Shown: positions 18,995-28,252, numbered from the stretch's first letter. The stretch: 64,000 nt of DNA from JBGSQR01 sp964509295 (GCA_964509295.1 CAZDWS010000010.1:124001-188000); one strand, 5' to 3'. Numbers and translations: made by a program. The notes: generated by a model not told the origin, from the sequence alone.

Positions 18995-19363
18995 CTACCT
19001 GCCATGCGCCCCTAGCTTCGCCTGGATGTCAGCGACAATGTTTTCATCGGAGTAAGGGTACTGTTGCCCCGGCTCGCTCGTGAGAACGCCCGGATGATTC
19101 CGTGTTAGTTCATCGCGAATGAGGAGTCGCGAGGCTTCCTCAACGGAACCTCCAATAAGCACGGCTCCCAATCGCGGCACCGTGGCGATGCACTGGAACG
19201 CCTCCGCCTCGGTAAAGGTACCATAGGCGCTGACGCTACCCATGTCGCGAAGGAGTCGGATAACTTCGTCCATGCGACCGGCAGTCTTGCCGAACACAAC
19301 AACGGATGGTGCCTGCGGGTCCGGGGAAATTGTTTCCTTCATAAGTATGCCATCGAGTATCAT
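18995..19363 (-). CDS. hypothetical protein, possible receiver-like alpha/beta fold
   Basis: I do not recognise this 122-residue protein. It contains alternating strands and helices (SVVVFGK, MDEVIRLLRDMG, SVSAYGTFTEAEAF, LGAVLIGG, EEASRLLIRDEL), which resembles a response-regulator fold, but no acidic pocket or phospho-acceptor Asp is present in the expected positions. The base composition looks more GC-rich than neighbouring genes. The AAGGAG 6 bases before ATG 19363 supports translation. It stands alone, with a 460-base non-coding gap behind it. It could be a pseudo-receiver or ligand-binding domain; no function can be claimed. Confidence 0.6.
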   Translation of the reverse strand: MILDGILMKETISPDPQAPSVVVFGKTAGRMDEVIRLLRDMGSVSAYGTFTEAEAFQCIATVPRLGAVLIGGSVEEASRLLIRDELTRNHPGVLTSEPGQQYPYSDENIVADIQAKLGAHGR

Positions 19364-19826
19364 ATGATTCTCCTTGGAATAAGCAAAAGAATAAGAGAGT
19401 CGCCAATTGTTCTTTCTTCATTCAATTAAGAGTCTGTCCCTTATTGCCTGCAATACTGCAATATATACAAATTTTATCTCTTGCCCTGACCTCATTTTCT
19501 AACCAGTCCGGAATATTCCAATTATTCGACTCTTTCAACGAATTAAAAGCATCACAATTTCAACTATACACAAAAGAAATCCATTAGATTTTTCACAGTA
19601 CTGCCGTTAAAAATACAAGTCAAGCAGACTTAAATCATCAAAAAAGTTCTCTAACCAGCTACTTATAAAGAACCTGAATCACAAAACAATAAATCCACAA
19701 TTTACCCTGTTTTTTTGCGGCCAATGTGCTATTTAAAAACGTGAAGCAATACAATTTGCAAACAAACCGCCAACTGTTACCGTTCATCAGACTATAACTT
19801 ACCACTCAGACAAAAAGGAGAACAAC
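19364..19826. other. 463-base AT-rich stretch without a recognisable gene
   Basis: No reading frame of convincing codon pattern was found on either strand. The DNA is AT-rich, with TTTTTTT near 19709 and scattered A-tracts. AAAAGGAGAACAAC at its right end is the ribosome site of the VOC gene. It probably carries the promoter of that gene and of the leftward hypothetical gene. Confidence 0.6.
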
Positions 19827-20222
19827 ATGGCCCGACAAATCTATGTAAACCTTCCGGTAAAAGATCTGAAACGCTCAATGACCTTCTTTGCGGACCTGGG
19901 ATTCGGCTTCGATCAGCAATACACCAATAACGATGCCGCCTGCATGATTGTAGATGAAAATATCTATATCATGCTGCTTGTTGAACCTTTTTTCAGCACC
20001 TTCACTAAAAAGCAGCTCTGTGACGCAAAGTCTCAGACCGAGGTGCTGATCTGCCTGTCCTGCGAAAGCCGGCAAGAGGTGGATGATACGGTTGCCAAAG
20101 CAGTGGCGGCCGGCGGTAGTATTGCACGTGAACCCCAGGAGTACGGATTCATGTACGGCCACTCCTTCGAGGATCTGGACGGACATATCTGGGAACTGGT
20201 GGTCATGCTGAACGAGAAGTGA
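19827..20222 (+). CDS. VOC (glyoxalase/bleomycin-resistance) family protein
   Basis: A 131-residue protein with paired beta-alpha-beta modules: RQIYVNLPVKDLKRSMTFFADLGFGFDQQYTN and the C-terminal GFMYGHSFEDLDGHIWELVVM. The latter contains the metal-ligand His and Glu of the VOC fold. Members range from glyoxalase I to fosfomycin resistance enzymes and carbon-carbon bond dioxygenases; this subgroup (YdcR/PhnB-like lengths) is mostly uncharacterised. The ribosome site AAAAGGAGA precedes ATG 19827. An EamA permease follows 68 bases downstream. Confidence 0.88.
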   Translation: MARQIYVNLPVKDLKRSMTFFADLGFGFDQQYTNNDAACMIVDENIYIMLLVEPFFSTFTKKQLCDAKSQTEVLICLSCESRQEVDDTVAKAVAAGGSIAREPQEYGFMYGHSFEDLDGHIWELVVMLNEK

Positions 20223-20290
20223 CCCTGCAACGGGTAGAATAATATATATAAGAAGCCCAAAAAACGGTTTTGACTACGAACAGGCCCCCA

Positions 20291-21148
20291 ATGGATAACC
20301 AACAATCAACCCTGCTGAAAGGCGTCTTCGCCATGATGGCCTGCGCCTTTCTCTGGAGCACGGCCGGGCTGTTCATCAAAGTTATCGACTGGAACCCGTT
20401 CCTGATTGCAGGCATGAGAAGCCTGATCGCCTTCTGCTTTCTGATGACAATTGTCAGAACCATCAGGCTGACCTGGTCCTGGCCGCTGCTGGGTGCGGCC
20501 CTGGCCAATGCCGCTACCATGCTGCTGTTTATCACGGCCAACAAGACCACCACGGCGGCCAATGCCATACTTTTGCAGTATCTGGCTCCGGTTTTCACGG
20601 CTGTTTTCAGTGTTTATTTCCTGAACGAAAGAATCCGCCGGGAACAGGTGGCGGCTCTGTTCCTGACGATTGTGGGAATGTTCCTGCTGTTTATGGATAA
20701 ACTTTCCCCTGGTCAGATGTTCGGCAACCTGCTGGCGCTCACCTCGGCCCTGACCTTTTCCCTGATGTTTATTTTTACCAGAATGATGAAGGAAGGGGAT
20801 CCACTGCAGTCATTAATGGCTTCCCATGCGATTACGGCTGTACTCGCTCTGGGAGTGGCACTGTTTCTACCACTACCGGTCATTACACCTGTGGCGGCAG
20901 GGAGCATTCTTGCACTGGGTATGCTGCAGATCGGACTGGCGGCGGTATTTTTTTCTTACGGTATCAGACGGGTTCCGGCAATTTCAGCCAACATGATTGC
21001 GCTGATCGAACCGGTTTTCAATCCGGTCTGGGTCTTTCTGGTACTGGGAGAGGCACCCTCCGGTAATACACTGCTGGGTGGGGCGCTGATCATCGGGTCG
21101 GTCATGACCGCCAGCCTGATCAGCGGATGGAGAAGTTCCAGAGGTTGA
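20291..21148 (+). CDS. EamA/DMT-superfamily permease
   Basis: A 285-residue protein with ten predicted membrane helices in two EamA repeats. The first runs from about residue 8 (GVFAMMACAFLWSTAGLFIKVI) and the second from about residue 145 (NLLALTSALTFSLMFIFTRMM). GEAPSGNTLLGGALIIGSV near the end is typical. These transport small metabolites such as amino acids, nucleosides or sugar derivatives, with no ligand inferable. I use ATG 20291; a TTG at 20270 would add seven residues with no ribosome site. It may be co-transcribed with the VOC gene. A terminator follows. Confidence 0.9.
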   Translation: MDNQQSTLLKGVFAMMACAFLWSTAGLFIKVIDWNPFLIAGMRSLIAFCFLMTIVRTIRLTWSWPLLGAALANAATMLLFITANKTTTAANAILLQYLAPVFTAVFSVYFLNERIRREQVAALFLTIVGMFLLFMDKLSPGQMFGNLLALTSALTFSLMFIFTRMMKEGDPLQSLMASHAITAVLALGVALFLPLPVITPVAAGSILALGMLQIGLAAVFFSYGIRRVPAISANMIALIEPVFNPVWVFLVLGEAPSGNTLLGGALIIGSVMTASLISGWRSSRG

Positions 21149-21162
21149 TCAACCAGCATAAA

Positions 21163-21194
21163 AAAAGTGCCAGATCACAAGGTTCTGACACTTT
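21163..21194. terminator. hairpin between convergent permease and chemoreceptor genes
   Basis: An 11-bp stem with one mismatch (AAAGTGCCAGA side and TCTGACACTTT side), flanked by an A-run on the left and CTTT on the right. It could terminate transcription from both sides. Confidence 0.65.
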
Positions 21195-21244
21195 CTTTGA
21201 ATGATGTTTTATCCCACTATTACCTTATTCCAAACACCCCGATC

Positions 21245-23302
21245 TTAAAGCTTAAACTGCCTCACCAGCCGCTGCAACTCTTCAGCATTACCATTCAATT
21301 GTGTAGCTGCCGTTGCTGACTCGCTTGCCCCGCGTGATGTCATCTGAACAACATCAGTAATCTGCTGAATATTGCTGGAAATTTCTGATGTTGTGGCGGT
21401 CTGCTCTTCGGCAGCGGTTGCTATCTGACTGACCTGCATGGCAACATTATTGATCTGCTCCAAAATATCCCGTAGCGCCTGACCGGATTTGGAGGCTTCC
21501 ATGGTTCCGGTTTCAACCTGCCTTACACCCTGTTCCATGGCGGTCACGGCACCTTTTGTTTCATATTGGATGGCTTTTATCATCTCACCGATTTCTTTTG
21601 TAGCTCGCGTTGTACGTTCCGCCAGGGCACGCACTTCATCGGCAACCACCGCAAAACCCCGCCCCTGTTCACCGGCACGCGCCGCCTCAATCGCTGCATT
21701 CAGCGCCAGCAAATTGGTCTGGTCGGCAATATCCTCAATCGTACCGATGATTTCTCCGATCTGGTCACTTCTGGTTCCCAGGCTTTCTACCGTAATCGCG
21801 GTTTCCTTAACCCTGTCCGCTATCTGCCCCATGACAGACACTGTTCTTTCAACGACCTCGGCGCCATTCTGTGCCGACTGGGAGGCGATCTGGGCACCTT
21901 CAGAAGCCAGCTGGCAGTTCTGGGCGATATCACCGGAAGTTGCCGACATTTCCTCACCGGCAGTGGCAACCGTCCCCGCCTGGGCAGCCACCTCTTCAGC
22001 GCCTTCGGCAATCTGCACAGCACTGGAATGAACCTGCTGTGCTGCTGCCGAAACTTCCTGCGAAGATCTTTCAATCTGGCACAGCAAACCTTTCAACGAA
22101 CAGGCCATCTTTAAGATGCTGTAGGAAAGTCGTTCAATTTCATCTTTGGAATTAGCAGCAGCAGGATCAGCGTCGCAGACATTCCTGAAATCACCTGCTG
22201 CCAATACATCTGTTTTTGAAATTGCGTCGTGCAACGGATTGGAAATCCAGCGTTGCTCCAAAAACATCAATACACCAACCAGCAGAACCACGACCAGTAT
22301 TGTTGCACCAACCATGGCATTACGCATTATACTGACTTCACTCCGCAATTCATCCAGAGTTGCACCGGCGCAGATAATCCAGTTCCATTCTTTCAGGTTG
22401 TAACATGCGATCATCTTTTCTCGAGCCCTAGTGTCGCCCGCTTCTTTGTTCTGCCAGCTATAGCGCGTAATGCCGTCTTTTTTGGCTAAAACATCCTTGA
22501 TAAACTCTTTTCCGTCATCCCCCTTCAACTCAAGCACACTCTTACCTTCCAAAGTTGGATGCATCTGGGCAATGCCTTTTTGATCACCGTCACTGGCATC
22601 AACTGCAAAAATATAACCACTCTTGGCGATTCTGATTGTATTGATATTATCCTTGAGCGCTTTGAGGTTCTCCGTAAAATCAAGTCCGATAAACAGAGCG
22701 GCAACTACCTTTCCGGAAGCATCCTTAACCGGCAGATATCTGGTCATATAATCCTTGCCGAAAAGTTGAGCCTTGCCGACAAAGGATTCCCCCTTGACCA
22801 ACCCCTGGTAGGCGGGGTGAGTCCTGTCCAGTACGGTACCATTGGCGCGGCTGCCGTCCTGCTTTTTCAGTGAAGTACTGATCCTGACAAAATCATCCCC
22901 GCTCCGCACAAAAACCGTACCGACCGCCTTGGTCACTCCCGTGAATCTATCGACTATTTCCGAATTACTATTTAGCACAACCGAACCGGCCAACAGCTGC
23001 GGTACCTGCTTATCTCCTATGGTACCCAAACTGGAAGTATTCAGGGTAAACACACCGGAAAAATAGGTCTTGAATACGGACATCAACTTATCTGAACTGG
23101 CAGCAAGTTCGGAATGAAACGACGACAGTGTCTTGCCCAACATTTGAACCTGCTGTGTCAGATCCGCCTCGGTCCTTCTATCAAAACGGGTAGAAATGTA
23201 GGACGTCAAAGACACAGTAAAAACACCCATAACTAAAACCATAAGTACCACCTGAACCAACGCCATCCTGGTGCCGATAGAAAACCTTGCCTTTTGTTTC
23301 AT
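21245..23302 (-). CDS. methyl-accepting chemotaxis protein with Cache sensor
   Basis: A 685-residue chemoreceptor. It has a first membrane helix (about 12-34), a periplasmic Cache_3/Cache_2-type domain (about 40-320, with KSGYIFAVDASDG and an NWIICAGATLDEL end), a second helix (about 330-350), and HAMP. The long cytoplasmic coiled coil contains the invariant hairpin tip EDIADQTNLLALNAAIEAARAG. Ligand is unknown; Cache_3-2 receptors often sense small organic acids. No CheB/R-binding pentapeptide is seen at the C-terminus (ends VRQFKL). ATG 23302 has AGGAGGGTGAT upstream and is preferred over start codons at 23317-23320. No chemotaxis kinase is nearby. Confidence 0.94.
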   Translation of the reverse strand: MKQKARFSIGTRMALVQVVLMVLVMGVFTVSLTSYISTRFDRRTEADLTQQVQMLGKTLSSFHSELAASSDKLMSVFKTYFSGVFTLNTSSLGTIGDKQVPQLLAGSVVLNSNSEIVDRFTGVTKAVGTVFVRSGDDFVRISTSLKKQDGSRANGTVLDRTHPAYQGLVKGESFVGKAQLFGKDYMTRYLPVKDASGKVVAALFIGLDFTENLKALKDNINTIRIAKSGYIFAVDASDGDQKGIAQMHPTLEGKSVLELKGDDGKEFIKDVLAKKDGITRYSWQNKEAGDTRAREKMIACYNLKEWNWIICAGATLDELRSEVSIMRNAMVGATILVVVLLVGVLMFLEQRWISNPLHDAISKTDVLAAGDFRNVCDADPAAANSKDEIERLSYSILKMACSLKGLLCQIERSSQEVSAAAQQVHSSAVQIAEGAEEVAAQAGTVATAGEEMSATSGDIAQNCQLASEGAQIASQSAQNGAEVVERTVSVMGQIADRVKETAITVESLGTRSDQIGEIIGTIEDIADQTNLLALNAAIEAARAGEQGRGFAVVADEVRALAERTTRATKEIGEMIKAIQYETKGAVTAMEQGVRQVETGTMEASKSGQALRDILEQINNVAMQVSQIATAAEEQTATTSEISSNIQQITDVVQMTSRGASESATAATQLNGNAEELQRLVRQFKL

Positions 23303-23403
23303 ATCACCCTCCTGCATCAATTAAATATCATTCAAAAAATATAACTCCATTATTTTAATTGTAAAGACGAACCAATAAAATAAATTAAAGTGGATCAAAA
23401 AAG

Positions 23404-23563
23404 CCGATTCCGGACATCATGCAGCGCCCTTCCCGCCCTAAGAATGAACGGCTACTGACAAGATTTGTACTACTTAGAGCCTATCTGTTTCTGGGGATGT
23501 TCGAGGCGCTGGCGGGGATGTGCGCCTACTTCTATGTTATGAACACCGGTGGCTGTGTGGTCC
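23404..23563 (+). pseudogene. C-terminal relic of a P2-type cation ATPase
   Basis: About 53 codons read PIPDIMQRPSRPKNERLLTR and then a hydrophobic helix of the form LLRAYLFLGMFEALAGMCAYFYVM. This is the helix 7-8 region typical of calcium/cation P-type ATPases of the RxPK-ERLL type. Nothing of the pump precedes it, and homology stops at 23563 where the left end of a small transposon begins; the tga at 23583-23585 belongs to that element. It is therefore a deletion remnant cut by an insertion. It is not a copy of the intact ATPase at 10961, whose matching region reads differently. Confidence 0.7.
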
Positions 23564-23830
23564 AAGGGGACGGTGGTTGGTTATGAAGGTTATTGTTGAT
23601 ATTAACTGGGGGAGACTGTGCCGAGGCAACCGAGATTAGACATTCCCGTTCTGCGCTGCACGGCGGCAATTCTACCGGCGAGCCCATGAAGAAGCCGGAG
23701 CAACGCTTGCACTGCTGGGGAAAATGACCGATAAAAATCACACGTCGGTAAGAGAAGCAATCATGCAGACCAGACTTGAACAGGAAGAAGGTTCACGTGA
23801 ATAACCTTCATAACCTACCAACGTCCCCTT
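23564..23830 (+). mobile_element. 267-bp non-autonomous derivative of a RAYT-type element
   Basis: The element is bounded by imperfect 31-bp inverted repeats (23564-23594 and 23800-23830, with AAGGGGACG at one end and CGTCCCCTT at the other). Inside lie the first about 10 codons of a REP-associated tyrosine transposase (PRQPRLDIP) joined directly to its last about 55 codons (ARRQFYRRAHEEAGATLALLGK-like region). About 330 bases present in the related copy at 63385-63980 are missing. It lies in the opposite orientation to that copy. It would need a transposase in trans to move. Confidence 0.85.
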
Positions 23831-23859
23831 ATGCTGCAGAGACAAACTTCTGAAATTAA

Positions 23860-24558
23860 TTATCGATTCAAAAGTCCTTTACGCTTACCATGTATCCCAA
23901 CTGCCGCCCTAACCCCCACCTTACTGCCATCATCCTGCCCCTGCTGGTAGGATTGCCCATCCACATAGCTGCGACGGCTGTGTACGGTTCTGATCGGTCC
24001 CATCTCATTCATTGCTGCGCGGATCAAGGCATCTTTTACGGGAACCAGGGCGTTTGGCGTAACGGGTGTCTGCTGTTTCTGTTCACGGAGATTGCCGCTG
24101 ATGGCGGATACGGCACCCAGATAATACGACTGGCGGGCCAGTTCGCGCTGACGTTTGGAAACATTGCTATCCGGCAATGTTTTCAGATATGAGCTGCAAA
24201 GCTTGCGGACAGTCCGTTCCAGATAGGTGAATGTGTAGGAGGCGACTTCCGGATCGGCGCCAACGCCGATAAAAACCAGATTGCCCCGCGACGGCACATG
24301 CAGTACCTGGCAGTCAAAGGCGCTGCCCACCCCACCTGAAAGAGCCCGCACCCATTTGGGCAGGTTTCTGGCAACTGCCAGGTCGACCCTGTCGGCAGTA
24401 TTGTTTTCAGCTCCGGCCTCAATATCCGACATGGCCAGGTTATGTTCGGATAGCAGGCGTTGCACATGCATTGCCGCCAGTGCCGCCTCATGTTCGTTGC
24501 ACGAGTTGGACAGCGCCAGAAGCTTCCTGACTTTTTCTATGATTGCCGATTTATCCAT
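23860..24558 (-). CDS. DUF2786 domain protein
   Basis: A 232-residue protein with an N-terminal DUF2786 motif (IIEKVRKLLALSNSCNEHEAALAAMHVQRLLSEHNL). The middle domain has the AFDCQVLHVPSRGNLVFIGVGADPEVASYTFTYLERTVRKL pattern common to these proteins. The C-terminus is basic and Gly/Gln-rich (SYQQGQDDGSKVGV), typical of the family. Members are common in phages and mobile regions, and a nucleic-acid or metal-dependent hydrolase role has been guessed but not shown. Start is set at 24558, where ACGGAGAATC precedes ATG; a longer reading to 24597 adds a basic tail with no ribosome site. The adjacent transposon relic supports a variable-region setting. Confidence 0.82.
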   Translation of the reverse strand: MDKSAIIEKVRKLLALSNSCNEHEAALAAMHVQRLLSEHNLAMSDIEAGAENNTADRVDLAVARNLPKWVRALSGGVGSAFDCQVLHVPSRGNLVFIGVGADPEVASYTFTYLERTVRKLCSSYLKTLPDSNVSKRQRELARQSYYLGAVSAISGNLREQKQQTPVTPNALVPVKDALIRAAMNEMGPIRTVHSRRSYVDGQSYQQGQDDGSKVGVRAAVGIHGKRKGLLNR

Positions 24559-24678
24559 GATTCTCCGTTTATATAAACTTACTGAACGTTTGACCATAAG
24601 AGCCGGGCTGATATAATATCTTACATCGGGAAGCTGAACAAGTCAGAAGCAATGAGTTTAAATCTAACGAGGTAAATC

Positions 24679-25689
24679 ATGAAAGAAGCCATGTTTTACA
24701 CTACGGAGGAAAACAAGCGGGTACGCTGCGGACTCTGCAGGTTCAACTGCCTGATCAGTGATGGCGCACGGGGTATCTGCGCTGTCCGTGAGAACCATTC
24801 CGGAGTACTATACTCTCTGGTTTATGGGAAGGTTATTGCCGAACATGTCGATCCCATAGAAAAGAAGCCGCTTTTCCATGTCTTGCCCGGCAGTACAACC
24901 TATTCCATTGCCACTTCCGGATGCAATTTCCACTGTCGCCATTGCCAAAATTATACTATTTCACAGGTCAACAGCAGCAACCCGATTCGCGGGACAGAAA
25001 GAACGCCTGAAGAGATCGTGGCGGCAGCTCTGAAAAACAATTGCCGATCAATTTCATACACTTACACAGAGCCAACTATTTTTTACGAGTTTGCCTATGA
25101 CACAGCCCATCTTGCCAGACAGGCCGGACTGACCAATATTTTCGTCACCAACGGTTACATAAGCAAAGCAGCACTGACTAAAATCGCCCCTTGCCTGGAT
25201 GCGGCCAACATTGATCTGAAAGGGTTCAACGAAGACTTTTACAGAACTATCATCAGTGCCAGACTGTCAGAAGTGCTTGATTCTATTATTGAGTACCGCA
25301 AGCTGGGCATCTGGATCGAAATTACCACCCTGATCATCCCCGGTTTGAATGATTCAGACAGGGATTTGCAGGGGATCGCCACATTCATTGCCACAAACCT
25401 GGGCATAGATACGCCCTGGCACGTCTCCCAGTTCTATCCCACCTATCAGTTGAACAACCACCCCCGCACACCAATCAGCACTTTGCAGCGTGCAGTAGAA
25501 ATAGGCAAGACAGCCGGACTGCAGTACGTCTACGAGGGCAACGTTCCGGGCGCAGGCGGCGAAAGCAGCCGCTGTCCTTCCTGCTCCCAATTGCTGATTG
25601 AACGTTATGGATATAAAATTCTGTCAAATAAAATTAACAACGGAAGCTGCCCTAACTGTGGCCTGATGATTGCCGGGATCGGGCTTTGA
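24679..25689 (+). CDS. amrS: AmmeMemoRadiSam-system radical SAM enzyme
   Basis: A 336-residue radical SAM protein with the CxxxCxxC iron-sulfur motif at Cys82, Cys86 and Cys89 (SGCNFHCRHCQNY). Before it lies an N-terminal Cys cluster (RCGLCRFNC) typical of AmrS/PflA-like proteins. GGESSRCPSCSQLLIERYGY and CPNCGLMIAG at the C-terminus look like an added zinc ribbon. AmrS occurs with AmrA (AMMECR1) and AmrB (MEMO1-like); those two partners are not in this window. The reaction is unknown; a role in protein or metabolite modification is suspected. GAGG lies 8 bases before ATG 24679. Confidence 0.92.
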   Translation: MKEAMFYTTEENKRVRCGLCRFNCLISDGARGICAVRENHSGVLYSLVYGKVIAEHVDPIEKKPLFHVLPGSTTYSIATSGCNFHCRHCQNYTISQVNSSNPIRGTERTPEEIVAAALKNNCRSISYTYTEPTIFYEFAYDTAHLARQAGLTNIFVTNGYISKAALTKIAPCLDAANIDLKGFNEDFYRTIISARLSEVLDSIIEYRKLGIWIEITTLIIPGLNDSDRDLQGIATFIATNLGIDTPWHVSQFYPTYQLNNHPRTPISTLQRAVEIGKTAGLQYVYEGNVPGAGGESSRCPSCSQLLIERYGYKILSNKINNGSCPNCGLMIAGIGL

Positions 25690-25945
25690 TGGACTCCTGA
25701 CTTCATTTTTACGTCTGATTTAATATTTTTACTTTATTGCAACCGGATAAAATCGTATATTGGTTAGCTTGCTGTATAAAATCCAGTGCCTTGCTTTAGC
25801 AATAAGCAATAGCTATCAAACTAATACATTTTATATATTTTATTAATGCACCGGCAGATGATAACGTTTGTCGGCTATTGGACATGTATTGGCAGATTGA
25901 AACAAGACGATCAGCAACAAATTTGCAGCAAAGAAAGGACGCAAA

Positions 25946-26779
25946 ATGTTTGAGGTGTTAAGCAACGATCTAATCGGCCCCTCTCTTCACCGCATGACTA
26001 TCCGGGCGCCACGGATAGCTGCCGCCCGCAAACCTGGCCAGTTCGTAATTATCCGTCTGGCAGAGGGCGAAGAGCGTATTCCGCTGACTATCGGTGACGC
26101 CGATAGTGCCGCCGGAACCATCACACTTTTTATTCAAGCCGTGGGCGCTTCAACGCGTATGGTAGTTTCCACTCCGGTGGGCAGCTCCATTCGTGACGTG
26201 GCCGGTCCGCTGGGCAAGGCAACCCATATCGAAAAATGGGGTCGTGTTGTCTGTGTCGGCGGAGGTGTTGGTACTGCTGTTCTTTATCCGCTGGCTAAAG
26301 CATTGGCTGACGCAGGTAACCAGGTAACTACGATCATCGGCGGACGCGCCGCAAATTTAATTATCCTTAAGGATGAGCTTGCTGTTTTCTCTGACAAGGT
26401 GCTGGTAACAACAGAAGACGGCAGCATGGGACGCAAAGGTTTTGTCACCATGGAACTGTCCGACCTGATTGCGGATCCCGAAACCTGCCCCCAGGCGATC
26501 TTTGCCATCGGCCCCGTACCGATGATGAAAGCCGTCTCCGAACTTACCAGAGCCAAAGCCATACCAACCTATGTCAGCCTGAATCCGATCATGATTGACG
26601 GCACCGGCATGTGCGGCGGATGTCGTGTACTGATCGACGGCAAGCCTCAATTCGCATGTGTAGACGGACCTGAGTTCGATGGACATCTGGTTGATTTTGA
26701 CAACCTTTTTGCACGCCTTGGCACCTACCGTGAACATGAGGCGGCCGATTGCCGAATGAAAGCGCAGGAGAAACCATGA
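25946..26779 (+). CDS. nfnA: NfnA/SudB: NAD(H)- and FAD-binding subunit of NADH-dependent ferredoxin:NADP+ oxidoreductase
   Basis: A 277-residue flavoprotein of the sulfide dehydrogenase/dihydroorotate reductase electron-transfer type. It has an FAD domain (KPGQFVIIRLAEGEERIPLTI), a nucleotide-binding domain (VCVGGGVGTAVLYPLAKAL) and a C-terminal 2Fe-2S site using the Cys residues of GTGMCGGCRVLIDGKPQFACVDG. With NfnB it makes an electron-bifurcating complex that couples NADH and ferredoxin oxidation/reduction with NADP+. The same pair has been called sulfide dehydrogenase (SudAB), so sulfur metabolism is an alternative role. Its stop overlaps the nfnB start by 4 bases (ATGA), so subunits are translationally coupled. 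Confidence 0.93.
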   Translation: MFEVLSNDLIGPSLHRMTIRAPRIAAARKPGQFVIIRLAEGEERIPLTIGDADSAAGTITLFIQAVGASTRMVVSTPVGSSIRDVAGPLGKATHIEKWGRVVCVGGGVGTAVLYPLAKALADAGNQVTTIIGGRAANLIILKDELAVFSDKVLVTTEDGSMGRKGFVTMELSDLIADPETCPQAIFAIGPVPMMKAVSELTRAKAIPTYVSLNPIMIDGTGMCGGCRVLIDGKPQFACVDGPEFDGHLVDFDNLFARLGTYREHEAADCRMKAQEKP

Positions 26780-28191
26780 CAACACCCATTAGCATTAAAG
26801 AGAGAATGGCCATTGAACGGGCCCATATGACCGAGCGCGACGCAACCGTTCGCAGCAGAAACTTTGAGGAGGTCAACACCGGCCTTTCCAAGGAAGAAGC
26901 GATCCAGGAAGCAAACCGCTGTATCCAGTGCAAGACACGCCCCTGCGTGGACGGCTGTCCGGTTAGTGTTTCCATTCCTGAATTCATTGACCGCCTGGCC
27001 GCAGACGACCTGCCGGGTGCCGCTCGCATACTGCAGCATGACAATGCATTACCGGCTGTCTGCGGCAGGGTCTGCCCGCAGGAAACACAGTGCGAGGCAA
27101 AATGCGTGCGGGGCATCAAGGGCGAGGCGGTAGGTATCGGCTATTTGGAACGTTTTGTTGCCGACTGGGCTATGGATAATACGGATCAACTGGCGCCTGA
27201 AATCCATCCGAAAAGTACCGGCAAAAAAGTCGCCGTTGTAGGCTGCGGCCCTGCCGGACTTACCGCTGCCGGAGAACTGGCCCGCGCCGGTCACAAGGTC
27301 GTAATTTTTGAAGCGCTGCATGACACGGGCGGGGTTTTGCGTTATGGCATTCCCGAGTTCCGGCTCCCCAAAAATATTATCGATGCGGAAGTTAAACGTC
27401 TGCACGCCTTCGGAGTTGAGATCGAGTTCAACGTCATCGTCGGCAAAACAATAACCCTGCCTCAACTGCGCGAGGAATTTGACGCCGTATTCATTGCCAA
27501 TGGCGCCGGACTGCCAAGCATGCTCAACATTCCCGGCGAAAACCTGAAGGGTGTTTATGCCGCCAACGAATACCTGACCAGGGTCAACCTGATGGGCGCC
27601 GGTCGTGACCCCAAATCAACCACCCCGATCATCAAGGGCAAGAACGTTGCCATCATCGGTGGCGGCAACACCGCCATGGACTGTGTCAGAACCGCCCGCC
27701 GCCTGGGTGCAGACAGGGCCATGATCATCTATCGCCGCAGCGAAGCCGAAATGCCTGCCCGCGTTGAGGAGATCAAACATGCCAAGGAAGAAGGGATTGA
27801 ATTCCTGATTCTGACGGCACCTCTGGCCATTATCGGCGATAGCAACGGTTGGGTGACTGCCCTGTCCTGCCAGAAAATGGAGCTGGGCGAGCCGGATGCA
27901 TCAGGTCGCAGAAAACCTGTGCCGGTGGAGGGTTCAGAATTTGAAATACCGGCAGATGTCATCATCAATGCTGTCGGTACCTCTGCAAATCCTCTGCTCA
28001 CATCAACCGCCCCGGATATGGAGCTGAACAAGTGGGGCAACATTGTCACCAATGAAAACGGCATGACCAACCTGGAAGGCGTTTTTGCAGGCGGGGATAT
28101 CGTGCGAGGCGGAGCAACGGTCATCCTGGCCATGGGTGACGGCAAAGTGGCTGCCCACGCAATTAATGGATTTCTGGCCGGTAAAAAATAG
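26776..28191 (+). CDS. nfnB: NfnB/SudA (GltD-like) flavoprotein, NADPH-binding subunit
   Basis: A 471-residue glutamate-synthase-small-subunit-like protein. The N-terminal iron-sulfur region has CIQCKTRPCVDGCPV and CGRVCPQETQCEAKCV clusters, followed by the FAD motif VAVVGCGPAGLTAAGELARAGHKV (about 155) and the NADPH motif VAIIGGGNTAMDC (about 290). It partners NfnA directly upstream. No large GltB glutamine amidotransferase gene is present, which supports NfnAB over glutamate synthase. ATG 26776 overlaps the nfnA stop and has GCAGGAG nearby. A 21-bp stem terminator follows. Confidence 0.95.
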   Translation: MTTPISIKERMAIERAHMTERDATVRSRNFEEVNTGLSKEEAIQEANRCIQCKTRPCVDGCPVSVSIPEFIDRLAADDLPGAARILQHDNALPAVCGRVCPQETQCEAKCVRGIKGEAVGIGYLERFVADWAMDNTDQLAPEIHPKSTGKKVAVVGCGPAGLTAAGELARAGHKVVIFEALHDTGGVLRYGIPEFRLPKNIIDAEVKRLHAFGVEIEFNVIVGKTITLPQLREEFDAVFIANGAGLPSMLNIPGENLKGVYAANEYLTRVNLMGAGRDPKSTTPIIKGKNVAIIGGGNTAMDCVRTARRLGADRAMIIYRRSEAEMPARVEEIKHAKEEGIEFLILTAPLAIIGDSNGWVTALSCQKMELGEPDASGRRKPVPVEGSEFEIPADVIINAVGTSANPLLTSTAPDMELNKWGNIVTNENGMTNLEGVFAGGDIVRGGATVILAMGDGKVAAHAINGFLAGKK

Positions 28192-28205
28192 TTATTTACG
28201 ACACA

Positions 28206-28252
28206 CCCTGCACACAAAAGGCTGCCAATCAGGCAGCCTTTTGTGTGCAGGG
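28206..28252. terminator. 21-bp perfect-stem bidirectional terminator
   Basis: The arms 28206-28226 and 28232-28252 are exact complements, with a 5-base loop. An A/T-rich core (CACAAAAGG and CCTTTTGTG) lies in the stem. It lies between convergent nfnB and the hybrid kinase gene and can stop transcription from both sides. The stem is unusually long. Confidence 0.85.

Noticed and set aside
19428..19450. GAGTCTGTCCCTTATT-like sequence, reminiscent of transposon-end remnants
   Set aside because: No matching second end and no transposase nearby.
26776..28191. Glutamate synthase small subunit
   Set aside because: No large subunit is present and the gene is coupled to nfnA, so NfnB/SudA is the better call.
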